Source: Roseomonas sp. AR75 (GTDB lineage Bacteria > Pseudomonadota > Alphaproteobacteria > Acetobacterales > Acetobacteraceae). Taken from it: a stretch of 64,000 nucleotides of DNA. This document shows positions 16,916-25,527 of this stretch, one piece after another. Positions within the stretch are counted from its first letter, which is position 1. Every line of letters begins with the position of its first letter. Both the position numbers and the translations under genes were made by a program. The notes beneath the pieces were generated by a model. The model was not told the origin of the DNA, did no database searches, and saw only the letters and a program-made list of their open reading frames with translations. The stretch is from assembly GCF_005222815.1 (NCBI RefSeq), contig NZ_STGB01000004.1, positions 558,001 through 622,000 of the forward strand, in the 5' to 3' direction.

Positions 16916-17749
16916 ATGAGCACGCAGATCGACGCCGTCTTCACCAAGCAGTTCCAGGCCGAGGTGCACGAGGCCTACCAGCGCCAGGGCTCCAAGCTGC
17001 GCAAGACGGTGCGCAGCAAGACCGGGATCGGCGGCACCTCCACCTTCTTCCCCAAGGTCGGCAAGGGCACCGCGGCCGCCAAGACGCGGCACGGCGCCGT
17101 GCCCGTGATGAACCTGGAGCACGCCCAGGTGGAGTGCATCCTGCAGGACTATTATGCCGGCGACTGGGTGGACCGGCTGGACGAGCTGAAGACCAACCTC
17201 GACGAGCGCGAGGTGATCGCCAATGCCGGAGCCTATGCGCTGGGTCGCAAGACCGACGAGCTGATCATCGCCGCCTTCGACACCGGCACGCAGGAAGCGG
17301 TCGGCACCGCCTCCGGCACCACGGACACGGATGGGCTGACCAAGGCGAAGGTGCTGCTCGCCTTCGAGATGATGGGCGCGTCCGACGTGCCGGATGACGG
17401 CAACCGCTACGCCGTGGTCGGCTGGAAGCAGTGGTCCGAGCTGCTCGAGATCGAGGAGTTCGCCTCCGCCGACTATGTCGGCAGCGAGGAGCTGCCCTGG
17501 CGCGGAACCCAGGCGAAGCGCTGGCTCGGCGCGATGTGGATGCCGCATTCCGGCCTGACCAAGGTCGGCGCGCTGCGCTACTGCTATTTCTATCACCGCA
17601 CCGCGGTGGGCCATGCCGCGGCGGCCGAGGTTCAGACGGACGTCACCTGGCATGGCGACCGCGCCGCGCATTTCGTGGCGAACATGATGAGCCAGGGCGC
17701 GGTGCTGGTGGACGACACCGGCGTCATCCGCATGCGCGCTTTCGAGTAG
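16916..17749 (+). CDS. Phage major capsid protein
   Basis: A 277-residue protein. The opening (MSTQIDAVFTKQFQAEVHEAYQR), then GSKLRKTVRSKTGIGGTSTFFPKVG, and the segment on DWVDRLDELKTNLDEREV are the pattern of podoviral major capsid proteins of the phage_capsid_2 type. The C-terminus (WHGDRAAHFVANMMSQGAVLVDDTGVIRM, read in blocks) is the typical P-domain end. It would form the icosahedral shell. It lies directly after the scaffold gene. There is no sign of a slippery site for an extended form. Confidence 0.85.
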   Translation: MSTQIDAVFTKQFQAEVHEAYQRQGSKLRKTVRSKTGIGGTSTFFPKVGKGTAAAKTRHGAVPVMNLEHAQVECILQDYYAGDWVDRLDELKTNLDEREVIANAGAYALGRKTDELIIAAFDTGTQEAVGTASGTTDTDGLTKAKVLLAFEMMGASDVPDDGNRYAVVGWKQWSELLEIEEFASADYVGSEELPWRGTQAKRWLGAMWMPHSGLTKVGALRYCYFYHRTAVGHAAAAEVQTDVTWHGDRAAHFVANMMSQGAVLVDDTGVIRMRAFE

Positions 17750-17761
17750 CGCGGCGTCTCC

Positions 17762-17818
17762 CTCCCCCACCTCGTTCTCCCTCCCCCGCCTTGCGGGGGG
17801 AGGGTCGGGGTGGGGGCA
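17762..17818. repeat. Nested palindromic element between capsid and tail genes
   Basis: An inner imperfect stem (CCCTCCCCCGC at 17779-17789 with GCGGGGGGAGGG at 17793-17804) is enclosed by an outer stem of CCCCCACCTCG-like and CGGGGTGGGGG-like arms. This C-rich/G-rich palindrome resembles intergenic REP-type elements of GC-rich alphaproteobacteria. It probably shapes the 3' end of the capsid mRNA. Confidence 0.45.
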
Positions 17819-17853
17819 TGCGCCGACCCACCCTCCAGCGGAATCGAGAAAAG

Positions 17854-18423
17854 ATGTCCCTCACCGCCCTCGCGCTCTGCTCGCGCGCGTTGCTGCGCCT
17901 GGGCGCGCAGCCGATCGCCTCGCTCACCGAGGGCACCGCGGAAGCGGAGGTCGCGGCGAATCTCTATCCGGGCATCCGCGACGCGCTGATCTCCGCGCAT
18001 CCCTGGTCCTTCGCCACCGGGCAGGCCGCGCTGCCGCGCCTGACCGCCGTGCCGGTCGCGGATTACGCGTATGCGTTCCAGCTCCCCGCCGGCTTCCTGC
18101 GCGTGCTGTCCGCCGGGCAGGCCGGGCGCGGCCGCGGCATTCCGTACCGGATCAACGAAGGCAAGCTGCATGCGGATGCGGAGGCGGTGACGCTGACCTA
18201 CATCTTCCGCCCCGACGAGAGCGCCTTCCCGCCCTTCTTCGCCACCGCGCTGGTCGCGCGTCTGGCGGCCGAGTTCTGCCTGCCGCTGACCGAGAGCGCA
18301 TCGCGCTCCGAGGTGCTGTTCCGCCTGGCCGAGCAGGAGCTGCGGCAGGCGCGGCTGGTGGACAGCCAGCAGGACACGCCGCGCGCGATCGAGGGCTTCC
18401 CCCTCGTCGACATCCGGGGCTGA
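17854..18423 (+). CDS. Tail tubular protein A-like (T7 gp11) adaptor
   Basis: A 189-residue protein from the ATG at 17854. The start (LTALALCSRALLRLGAQPIASL) followed by AANLYPGIRDALISAHPWSFAT matches the gp11 gatekeeper family, which forms the ring joining portal and nozzle. The end (LFRLAEQELRQARLVDSQQ, then PLVDIRG) is also typical. The length agrees with T7 gp11, about 196 residues. The next gene, the nozzle protein, follows after 5 bases, in the T7 order. Confidence 0.85.
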   Translation: MSLTALALCSRALLRLGAQPIASLTEGTAEAEVAANLYPGIRDALISAHPWSFATGQAALPRLTAVPVADYAYAFQLPAGFLRVLSAGQAGRGRGIPYRINEGKLHADAEAVTLTYIFRPDESAFPPFFATALVARLAAEFCLPLTESASRSEVLFRLAEQELRQARLVDSQQDTPRAIEGFPLVDIRG

Positions 18424-18428
18424 TTGCC

Positions 18429-20309
18429 ATGCCCGCCGCAACCCGTCGCACCAAGGCCAGCTTCGCCGCCGGCGAGCTGGCGCCCGAACTCTATGGCCGC
18501 GGCGACCTGCGCGCCTTCGAGAACGGCGCGCGCCGCCTGCGCAACGTGGTGATCCAGCCGACCGGCGGCGTCGCCCGCCGCCCGGGCCTGCGCCATGTCG
18601 CGATGCTGCCCGGCCCCGCGCGCCTGATCCCCTTCGAGTTCAACACCGAGCAGACCTACCTGGTCGTGCTCAGCGCCGGGCTGCTGCAGCTGTTCCGCGA
18701 CGACGTGCCGGTTGCCGCGCTGCCCGCGCCATGGACGGCGGAGATGCTGCCGCAGATCGCGTTCACGCAGAATGCCGACACGCTGCTGCTGTTCCATCCC
18801 GACATGTTTCCCAAGCGGATCACGCGCACCAGCGACGTGGACTGGACGATCGCCGACTTCGACTTCGTCCGCCCGCCCTTCCACCTGTTCACGCCGGGCA
18901 TCGCGATCCAGGCCAGCGGCACCAGCGGCGCCGTCACCCTGACCGCGGCCGGCGACGTGTTCCGCTGGCAGCATGTGGGCGCGCGCTTCAAAATCGGCGG
19001 CCGCCGCGTGATGATCACTGCGGTTGCCGGCGTCAGCCAGGCCGCCGCGCTGGTGGAGGATACGCTGGCGGACACCAACCCGACGCTCGACTACACCGAG
19101 GCGGCGTTCAGCGATGCGCGCGGGTGGCCGGTTTGCGGCTGCTTTCACCAGGCGCGGCTGGTGCTGGGCGGCTCGCGCGAACTGCCGAACCGGCTTTGGC
19201 TGTCGCGCACCGGCGATCTCGGCGACTTCGATCCGGGCACCGGGCTGGACGACGAGGGCATCGACTTCGCGCTGCTGTCGGATCAGGTGAACGCCATCCG
19301 CGGCGTCTTCTCCGGCCGCCACCTGCAGGTGTTCACTTCCGGCGCCGAATGGATGGTCACCGGCGATCCGCTGACGCCGGCCTCGATCCAGCTCAGCCGG
19401 CAGACGCGCATCGGCAGCCCGGTGGATCGCATGGTCCCGCCGGTGGACGTGGACGGCTCGACGGTGTTCGTCGCGCGCAGCGGGCGTGCGGTGCATGAAT
19501 TCGCCTATACCGACGTGGCCGACGCGTATCAGGCGAACGACCTGGCGCTGGTGGCGCGCCACCTGGTGCAGACGCCCCGATCGATGGCCTATGACCAGAC
19601 GGAACGGCTGCTGCACATGGTGATGGCCGACGGCAGCATCGCGACGCTGACTCTCTATCGCGCCGAGCAGGTGATCGCCTGGACGCGGCAGGAGACGCAG
19701 GGCGCCTTCCGCGCCGTTGGCGAGACCGACGGGCGTGTCTTCGCAGTTGTCGAGCGCGACGGCACGCATCGCCTGGAGCGCTTCGATGCGACGCTCGCCC
19801 TGGATGCCGCGCTGTCCGGGACGGCCGCGCTGCCGCAGGACAGCTGGTCGGGCCTCGACCACCTGGAAGCGCGCGAGGTCGGCGTGCTGGCCGATGGTGC
19901 GCCGCGCGGCATGGCTGTGGTGGCGAATGGCCGGATCACGCTGGATCCTCCGGCCGGCAGCGTCGCGGCGGGGCTGACCTTCGCGCATGTGATCGAGCCG
20001 CTGCCGCCGCAGCTTGCCATCGGCGCGGGTGCCGGTGCTGCGCCGCTGCGGCTGGTCTCCGCCACCTTCCGCGTGCTGGCGACGCCGGCGCTGTCGGTGG
20101 ATCTTGGCCGCGGCTTGCAGCCGGTGCCGTTCCGCCGCCTTGACACCGCGCTGCTGGATGCCGCGCCCGCGCCCTTCACCGGCGATGTGACGCTGCGCGC
20201 GCTGGGATGGCGCCGCGATGCGCTGGCGCCGCTGTGGCGCGTGGAAGGCGACACGCCGCTGCCGCTCACGCTGCTGTCGGTCACCACGGACACAAGGATG
20301 AATGATTGA
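18429..20309 (+). CDS. Tail tubular protein B-like (T7 gp12) nozzle protein
   Basis: A 626-residue protein, shorter than T7 gp12 at about 790. The N-terminus (KASFAAGELAPELYGRGDL, then GARRLRNVVIQPTGGVARRPG) is a strong signature of this family. HQARLVLGGSRELPNRLWLSR and the segment VNAIRGVFSGRHLQVFTSGAEW follow, as in the beta-propeller part. The missing length is at the C-terminus. Six copies form the tail nozzle in T7. Its stop codon shares one base with the start of the next gene. Confidence 0.85.
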   Translation: MPAATRRTKASFAAGELAPELYGRGDLRAFENGARRLRNVVIQPTGGVARRPGLRHVAMLPGPARLIPFEFNTEQTYLVVLSAGLLQLFRDDVPVAALPAPWTAEMLPQIAFTQNADTLLLFHPDMFPKRITRTSDVDWTIADFDFVRPPFHLFTPGIAIQASGTSGAVTLTAAGDVFRWQHVGARFKIGGRRVMITAVAGVSQAAALVEDTLADTNPTLDYTEAAFSDARGWPVCGCFHQARLVLGGSRELPNRLWLSRTGDLGDFDPGTGLDDEGIDFALLSDQVNAIRGVFSGRHLQVFTSGAEWMVTGDPLTPASIQLSRQTRIGSPVDRMVPPVDVDGSTVFVARSGRAVHEFAYTDVADAYQANDLALVARHLVQTPRSMAYDQTERLLHMVMADGSIATLTLYRAEQVIAWTRQETQGAFRAVGETDGRVFAVVERDGTHRLERFDATLALDAALSGTAALPQDSWSGLDHLEAREVGVLADGAPRGMAVVANGRITLDPPAGSVAAGLTFAHVIEPLPPQLAIGAGAGAAPLRLVSATFRVLATPALSVDLGRGLQPVPFRRLDTALLDAAPAPFTGDVTLRALGWRRDALAPLWRVEGDTPLPLTLLSVTTDTRMND

Positions 20310-20752
20310 TGGCGCAGATCGCCCCCATCGCGACGACGCTGCTGGGTGCCGGCGCGTCGCTCTATGCGACCACGCGGCAGGCGCAGGTGCAGTCCGCGCA
20401 GTCGCGCCAGCAGGCCGCGGCCGCACAGGCGCAGACCGAGGCGCGCAACCAGCAGGCCGCCGCGCAGCAGGCCGCCGAGCAGCGCGCGCGCGATGCGCGC
20501 CTGGCCGGCACCGTCGCGGCAACCCGCGCGCGGCTGGCGGCCGGCGGCGTGCAGCCCGATGAAGGCTCCGCCGCCGCGCTGACCGCCGGCTTCCAGCGCG
20601 ACGCCGCGGCCGCGCAGGCGGATTCCGATGCGCTCTTCGCCGCGCGGCTGTCCGCCGGGCGGCGCAGCCTGCTGAACGATGACGGGTCCCTGACGCCCTG
20701 GCTGCGCGCCGGCGCGACCTTCGGGAACACGCTGCGCAATCTTCTGGACTGA
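20309..20752 (+). CDS. Internal virion protein-like (T7 gp14 position)
   Basis: A 147-residue protein from the ATG at 20309. An N-terminal hydrophobic segment (IAPIATTLLGAGASLYATT) is followed by a long Ala/Gln-rich helix (about residues 24-75), then GTVAATRARLAAGGVQPDEGSAAAL. This resembles gp14-type ejection proteins, which insert into the outer membrane of the host. The T7 partners gp15 and gp16 are not found; the next gene is the tailspike. The assignment is by gene order and composition. Confidence 0.6.
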   Translation: MAQIAPIATTLLGAGASLYATTRQAQVQSAQSRQQAAAAQAQTEARNQQAAAQQAAEQRARDARLAGTVAATRARLAAGGVQPDEGSAAALTAGFQRDAAAAQADSDALFAARLSAGRRSLLNDDGSLTPWLRAGATFGNTLRNLLD

Positions 20753-20827
20753 CGCGCTGCCCCATTCGGCCGCGGCACTTCGTGGTGCGGCAGGGGCGCC
20801 TGCACTCAACCCCTTACGGAGGCCCTC

Positions 20828-23107
20828 ATGGCCGAGCACATCCGCATCGGCGACGTCGCGCCGCGCGTGCAGTATGTCGGCGACGGCGCCCGCACCGACT
20901 TCGATTTCCCCTTCCCGATCTTCGATTCCGACGATCTGGAGATCCGCGTCGGCGCGGTGGTGCTCACCGGCGGCTACAGCGTGGCCGGCGCCGGGCAGAG
21001 CGAGGGCGGCACCGCCGCGCTGGTGGAGCCGCCCGCGCCTGGCGAGAGCGTCACGCTGCGCCGCCGCGTGCGCGTGGAGCGCAACACGGATTTCCAGGAC
21101 AACGGCCTGCTGCGCGCCCGCACCCTGAACGACGAGCTGGACCGGCTGATCGCGGTGCTGCAGGAGCAGCGCGACGAGATCGGTTCCGCCATCCGCCAGG
21201 ACCCGTCCGAGATCGGCGGGCAGCTCACGCTGCCGCTCCGCCCTTCGCGCGCGAACCGTCTGCTGGGCTTCGATTCCAACGGCAACGCCGTCGTCTTCCC
21301 GCGCGATTCCGGCCTGCTGACCGCGCCCTATCCCGGCGCCATCCCACGCACCGCCGAGGACAAGCTGGGCGAGCGTCTTTCGGCGCGCGACTTCGGCGCG
21401 ACCGGCAACGGCGTGACGGATGACGGGCCCGCGCTGCAGGCAGCGATGAACGCCGCCGCGGCGGCCGGCAAGACGCTGCTGATCGGGGAGGGAAGCCACC
21501 GCACCACCCAGCCGCTGACCCTGCCGGGCGCGGCCGCAGGGCTGATCATGCGCGGTGCCATCGTCTATGCCGGCCCCGCCGACCAGGCGGCGCTGACCAT
21601 CGGCGATGGCGGCATTGCGCGCAACGCGAACAAGATCCTGACGGGCCTGACGGTGCTGCGCGCCAGCGTCGGCGCCTGGGCCGACGAGAGCGAGATCGGG
21701 ATCGTGCTGCGCAACCTCGACGCCAGCGTGGTGGAGATCCGCGAGGTGAACGGCTTCACCATCGGCGTGCGCACGGTGGGCGACGGCCGCGGTTTCGAGG
21801 ACACGACGCTGTATCTCGGCCGCATCGTCAACAACGGCATCGGGCTCGACATCCACACGCTGACGGCGGGCGCCTGGAACACTTCGGTGCGCTACTATGG
21901 CGGGCACTTCGCCATCGGCAGCACGGTCAACACCACCAAGGACCGCTTCGGCATCCGGCTTTCCGCGGCGCCCGGCGCCTATGTCGCGCACAACCGCCAC
22001 CTGTTCGACGGGCCGAACTTCGAGCTCCAGGCCGAAGACAAGCCGATCTCCGGCATCCCGTTCCTGTGCCAGGTGAACAGCCGCGCCATCGTCGCGCGCG
22101 CGATGCGCATGGAAGGCTGCTCGCCCTTCGTCGCGCGGCACACCGCCGGCGCGCAGGACCACCTGTACGAGGTCGCCTGGGCCAGCCAGGGCTACCGGGT
22201 GGAGATCGAGCATGCCGCCGGCGCCACGCGCCTCGGCGGTGCGGTGCGCGTGCTGCACCAGGCCGCGCCGCATGTGGAGGCGCGGCGCGAACTGGCGGCG
22301 CTGCCCTGCCTGCGCGCCGCGGCGATCCGCTGGAACGCGACGGAGACGGGCTTCGAGACGCTGGCCGTGCTCTCCTCGAATGTCGCGGGCTCGCCTTCCG
22401 TCCTGGGTGATTTCGTCTTCCCCGGCCTCGACAATATCGGGCTGACCAACCGGGGCGCGGTGCTGGGCGGCGGGCGTGCGCTGGGCTTCGTGGTGGATGC
22501 GCGGCAGTGCAAGGATTTCGCGCTTGCGCTGGATGCCGATACGCCCCGGCTGATGGTGATGACCTTCGATGCCAACATGAACCTGCTGACCGACGCTGCG
22601 GGGCAGGCGGTGCTCGCCTCCGGGCAGTCGGTGGTCTGGAACCCGGCGGCGCGCTGGTGGCAAGGCGCGGCGGATATGGAGGATTCCACGCTGACCCGCC
22701 TGCAGGCGGTGAAGCTCTCCGCCGCGGTGGGCTACGCCGTGATCGGCGTGGCGCGTATCGGCACCGACTACGAGGTGCGTGCGATGCGCCTCGCCTGCGA
22801 TCCACGCCACGCGCCGGCCGTTCTCTACGGCCTGCCGGACCTGAAGCATGGCGCGCGCGAATTGGTGGCCGAAGCGGCGTGGGATCCCATCTCGCTCGCC
22901 GCGGGCGGCACCGCGCAGACCAACGTGACCGTGCCTGGCGCACGGGCCGGCGACTTCGCGCAGGCAGCCTACAGCGTCTCGACCATCCTGCCCTTCATCG
23001 CCCAGGTCAGCGCGCAGGACACGGTGACGGTCGCGGTGTGGAACCGCACGGGCGGCACGGTGGACCTCAATCCCGGCACGGTGCGGGTGCGCGTGGTGAA
23101 GGCATGA
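20828..23107 (+). CDS. Tail fibre/tailspike with pectate-lyase-like beta-helix
   Basis: A 759-residue protein. The first 130 residues have the T7-type N-terminal tail-attachment pattern (VQYVGDGARTDFDFPFPIFDSDDLEIRV, then ARTLNDELDRLIAVLQEQRDEI, read in blocks). From about residue 185 the motif LSARDFGATGNGVTDDGPALQAAM starts a right-handed beta-helix of the pectate-lyase superfamily, extending to about 440. The C-terminal 300 residues are beta-rich and less recognisable. It would bind and perhaps degrade a surface polysaccharide, setting host range. A 75-base gap with no clear feature precedes it, then GGAGG close to the ATG. Confidence 0.85.
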   Translation: MAEHIRIGDVAPRVQYVGDGARTDFDFPFPIFDSDDLEIRVGAVVLTGGYSVAGAGQSEGGTAALVEPPAPGESVTLRRRVRVERNTDFQDNGLLRARTLNDELDRLIAVLQEQRDEIGSAIRQDPSEIGGQLTLPLRPSRANRLLGFDSNGNAVVFPRDSGLLTAPYPGAIPRTAEDKLGERLSARDFGATGNGVTDDGPALQAAMNAAAAAGKTLLIGEGSHRTTQPLTLPGAAAGLIMRGAIVYAGPADQAALTIGDGGIARNANKILTGLTVLRASVGAWADESEIGIVLRNLDASVVEIREVNGFTIGVRTVGDGRGFEDTTLYLGRIVNNGIGLDIHTLTAGAWNTSVRYYGGHFAIGSTVNTTKDRFGIRLSAAPGAYVAHNRHLFDGPNFELQAEDKPISGIPFLCQVNSRAIVARAMRMEGCSPFVARHTAGAQDHLYEVAWASQGYRVEIEHAAGATRLGGAVRVLHQAAPHVEARRELAALPCLRAAAIRWNATETGFETLAVLSSNVAGSPSVLGDFVFPGLDNIGLTNRGAVLGGGRALGFVVDARQCKDFALALDADTPRLMVMTFDANMNLLTDAAGQAVLASGQSVVWNPAARWWQGAADMEDSTLTRLQAVKLSAAVGYAVIGVARIGTDYEVRAMRLACDPRHAPAVLYGLPDLKHGARELVAEAAWDPISLAAGGTAQTNVTVPGARAGDFAQAAYSVSTILPFIAQVSAQDTVTVAVWNRTGGTVDLNPGTVRVRVVKA

Positions 23108-23394
23108 AGCGCCCGCGCAAGGCTGCCAACCCGACCGCGGCGATCACGAAGGACCTGTTCGACGCCGCGCGCGGCAAGCTGGAAGCCGACTATGTCGCTT
23201 TCGTCCAGGACACCGCGACCGAGGACCCGAAGCGCTTCATCGCCCGCAACGCCGCCGCGCGCGACGCGCTGGAGCATCTGGTGCAGCTCGCCGGCCATGC
23301 CGGCGCGCTGGAGCCGGAAGGGCCGGGCGATCACACGCTGCAGCAGCTCATCGAGGCGGCGCGGCGCGGCGTCGCGGACGAGAACAAAACGTGA
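23104..23394 (+). CDS. Probable small terminase subunit (T7 gp18 position)
   Basis: A 96-residue helical protein from the ATG at 23104, overlapping the tailspike stop (ATGA). A basic start (MKRPRKAANPTAAITKDLF) is followed by helices ARGKLEADYVAFVQDTA and NAAARDALEHLVQLAGHAGAL. It sits just before the large terminase and overlaps it by 4 bases, as gp18 precedes gp19 in T7. Small terminase subunits recognise DNA and stimulate the packaging motor. The sequence alone is not diagnostic. Confidence 0.6.
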   Translation: MKRPRKAANPTAAITKDLFDAARGKLEADYVAFVQDTATEDPKRFIARNAAARDALEHLVQLAGHAGALEPEGPGDHTLQQLIEAARRGVADENKT

Positions 23395-24839
23395 TCAATT
23401 ATCCCGACACCGATCGCCCCGCCGACCTGCTGGAATTCGCCTGGATCTGGAACACCCGCGCCCGCCTGCGCACGCCCACGCTGCATCGCCGCGTGCTGCG
23501 CTGGCTTGAGGATGCACTGGCGGCGGGCGACCGCCGGCTGCTGCTGATGGCCTTCCGCGGCGCGGGCAAGTCCACCCTGGTCGGGCTGTTCTGCGCCTGG
23601 CAGCTCTATCGGAACCCGGAGCTGCGCATCCTGGTGCTGGCCGCCGACCATGCGCTGGCCACGCGCATGGTCTCCACCGTGCGGCGCATCCTGGCGCGCC
23701 ATCCGCTGTGTGGCGCGCTGCTGCCGGAGGCGGGCGAGGGCGGCTGGGCGGCGGACCGCTTCACGGTGGCGCGCGACGCGGTGCTGCGCGATGCCTCCAT
23801 GATGGCGGCGGGCATCGGCGGCAACATCACCGGCGCGCGCGCCGAGCTGATCGTCTGCGACGATGTCGAGGTCGCCGGCAATTGCGACACGCCGGCCAAG
23901 CGCGAGGAGCTGCGCGAGCGCCTGACCGAGACGGAGTTCGTGCTGGTGCCTGGCGGCAGCATGCTGTTCGTCGGCACGCCGCATTGCGCCGAGAGCCTCT
24001 ATGCCGAGGGCGAGGAGGGCTTCCTTGCCGGCTGCCGCCGCCTGGTGCTGCCGCTGCTGGATGGGGAAGGCCGCAGCGCCTGGCCGGAACGCTTCCCCGA
24101 GGAAGCGGTGGCGAAGCTGCGTGACCGTGTCGGGCCGTTGGCCTTCCGCCGCCAGATGCTGCTGCAGCCGGTGGCGGAGGAGGCGGCGCGGCTCGATCCC
24201 GGCCTGATCGCGCGCTACGCGGCCGAGCCGGAATACCGGGAAGCGAATGGCCGTGGCGTGCTGACGCTGATGGGCACGCGGCTGGTCTCCGGCGGCGGCT
24301 GGTGGGACCCGGCCTTCGGGCGCCCCGACAAGGGCGATTCCAGCGTGGTCGCCGTGACCTATGCCGATGCGCAGGGCCGCACCTATCTGCACCGCATCGC
24401 CTATGTCACGCAGGATTCCGGCGCGCGCGACGATCCGGCGACGCAGCAATGCCGCGCCGTCGCGCGCATCGCGCAAGACCTGCTGCTGCCGGTGATGCGC
24501 GTGGAGACCAACGGCATCGGCGGCTTCCTGCCCGGCCTGCTTCGCCAGGAATTCTCCCGCGTTGGCATTTCCTGCTCCGTCGTCGAGATGGCCAGCCGCG
24601 TGCCGAAGGTGCAGCGCATCCTGGGCGCGCTGGATCCCGTGCTGGCCGCGCGCCGGCTCTCCGCGCATGAGAGCGTGTTCCGCACGCGCTTCCCGCAGGA
24701 GATGGCGGCATGGCGGCCGGATGCCACGCATGCGCGCGACGATGCGCTGGATGCGCTGGCCGGCTGCCTGCTGGCCGAGCCGGTGCGCCTGCCGCTGCTG
24801 CCGCCGCGCGGAAGCGGGCCGAACTGGCGTGGTCTTTGA
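23391..24839 (+). CDS. Phage terminase large subunit (T7 gp19-like)
   Basis: A 482-residue packaging motor. The start is the GTG at 23391, overlapping the previous gene; no ATG is available before the conserved region. Walker A is AFRGAGKSTLVG around residues 54-65. Walker B with the catalytic acidic residues is AELIVCDDVEV around 155-165. The nuclease domain begins near residue 304 with WWDPAFGRPDKGDSS, has the second acidic cluster in MRVETNGIGGFLPGLL, and ends with THARDDALDALAG. All packaging and nuclease hallmarks look intact, so packaging competence is plausible. The T7 protein is 586 residues. Confidence 0.9.
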   Translation: MINYPDTDRPADLLEFAWIWNTRARLRTPTLHRRVLRWLEDALAAGDRRLLLMAFRGAGKSTLVGLFCAWQLYRNPELRILVLAADHALATRMVSTVRRILARHPLCGALLPEAGEGGWAADRFTVARDAVLRDASMMAAGIGGNITGARAELIVCDDVEVAGNCDTPAKREELRERLTETEFVLVPGGSMLFVGTPHCAESLYAEGEEGFLAGCRRLVLPLLDGEGRSAWPERFPEEAVAKLRDRVGPLAFRRQMLLQPVAEEAARLDPGLIARYAAEPEYREANGRGVLTLMGTRLVSGGGWWDPAFGRPDKGDSSVVAVTYADAQGRTYLHRIAYVTQDSGARDDPATQQCRAVARIAQDLLLPVMRVETNGIGGFLPGLLRQEFSRVGISCSVVEMASRVPKVQRILGALDPVLAARRLSAHESVFRTRFPQEMAAWRPDATHARDDALDALAGCLLAEPVRLPLLPPRGSGPNWRGL

Positions 24840-25064
24840 TTACGCCGCGCTGCGCCGCTTCAGGATCTCGGTGCCGTGGCGCTCCGTGCCGGCATCGGTG
24901 ATCTCGAAGCGGCCGTCGCTGCGCAGCCGCGCCAGACCCAGGCCCTGCAGCCGTTCCAGGCAGGGCCCGTCCTTCAGCCCGTCGGGCCGGCCGATCGCCC
25001 CCACCAGCGTCAGCCGGTGCAGCGCCGATCGGCAGCAGGTCTCGAGATAGGGCTCGTTCCACAT
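24840..25064 (-). CDS. Small winged-helix-like protein, antisense within the phage cassette
   Basis: A 74-residue protein on the opposite strand from all other cassette genes. It reads MWNEPYLETCCRSALHRLTL, then AIGRPDGLKDGPCLERLQGLG and LRSDGRFEITDAGTERH. The helix / helix / beta-hairpin order with FEITDAGTERH as the wing resembles a DNA-binding winged helix, such as a small ArsR/MarR-like module. The stop is immediately next to the terminase stop. It could be a repressor or late-gene switch, or a host gene trapped in the cluster. The frame is favourable in codon use, but the gene has not been matched to a named family. Confidence 0.55.
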   Translation of the reverse strand: MWNEPYLETCCRSALHRLTLVGAIGRPDGLKDGPCLERLQGLGLARLRSDGRFEITDAGTERHGTEILKRRSAA

Positions 25065-25152
25065 GGTCCCGGTGTCGCCTGACGGTCCCGCAAGGGTGGG
25101 CTCGCCGCGCCGCCGCTTCAAGCCACACGCCCCAGCGCAAGGAGTGACACGC

Positions 25153-25527
25153 ATGATTCCCGACCTGCCGCCCCCGCTGGTGGCGGCGCTGGCGGATACG
25201 CCGCTGGTGCTGGCCCTGCTGTGGATCGTCATGCTGCTGCGGCGCGACCTGGCGGCGCGCAACGAGCTGCCGCCGATCGTCCACGCACCGCCGCCACGGG
25301 AGGAGCGCGACGACCTGGCCGCCTTCAAGCTGGAGGTCGCGCGCACCTATGTGCCGCTCACGCTGATCCGTGACCTGGACCACCGCCTGACGCAGCAGCT
25401 TGGCCGGCTGGAGGCGAAGCTCGACGAGGTCAGCCGCGCCGCGACCGCCGCGGCCGCCGTCTCCGGCCAGGCGCTGCCGTCGCGCAGCATCGGCTTCGGC
25501 CTGCGCGCGAAGGAGCATGAGGCATGA
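25153..25527 (+). CDS. Holin/spanin-like small membrane protein
   Basis: A 124-residue protein from the ATG at 25153, with GGAG upstream. One hydrophobic segment (LADTPLVLALLWIVMLL, residues 13-29) is followed by arginines and a long charged helix up to residue 95 (LEVARTYVPLTLIRDLDHRLTQQ). The layout of one membrane anchor plus coiled coil, directly before a lysin and overlapping it by 4 bases, fits a holin- or Rz-type lysis protein, or a phage membrane anchor. The precise role is not settled. Confidence 0.6.
   Translation: MIPDLPPPLVAALADTPLVLALLWIVMLLRRDLAARNELPPIVHAPPPREERDDLAAFKLEVARTYVPLTLIRDLDHRLTQQLGRLEAKLDEVSRAATAAAAVSGQALPSRSIGFGLRAKEHEA

Noticed and set aside
19655..22849. A long minus-strand frame opposite the tail and tailspike genes
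   Set aside because: GC-rich DNA gives few antisense stop codons. The + strand has clear gp12-like and pectate-lyase-like features, while the antisense product has only arginine/histidine-rich sequence.
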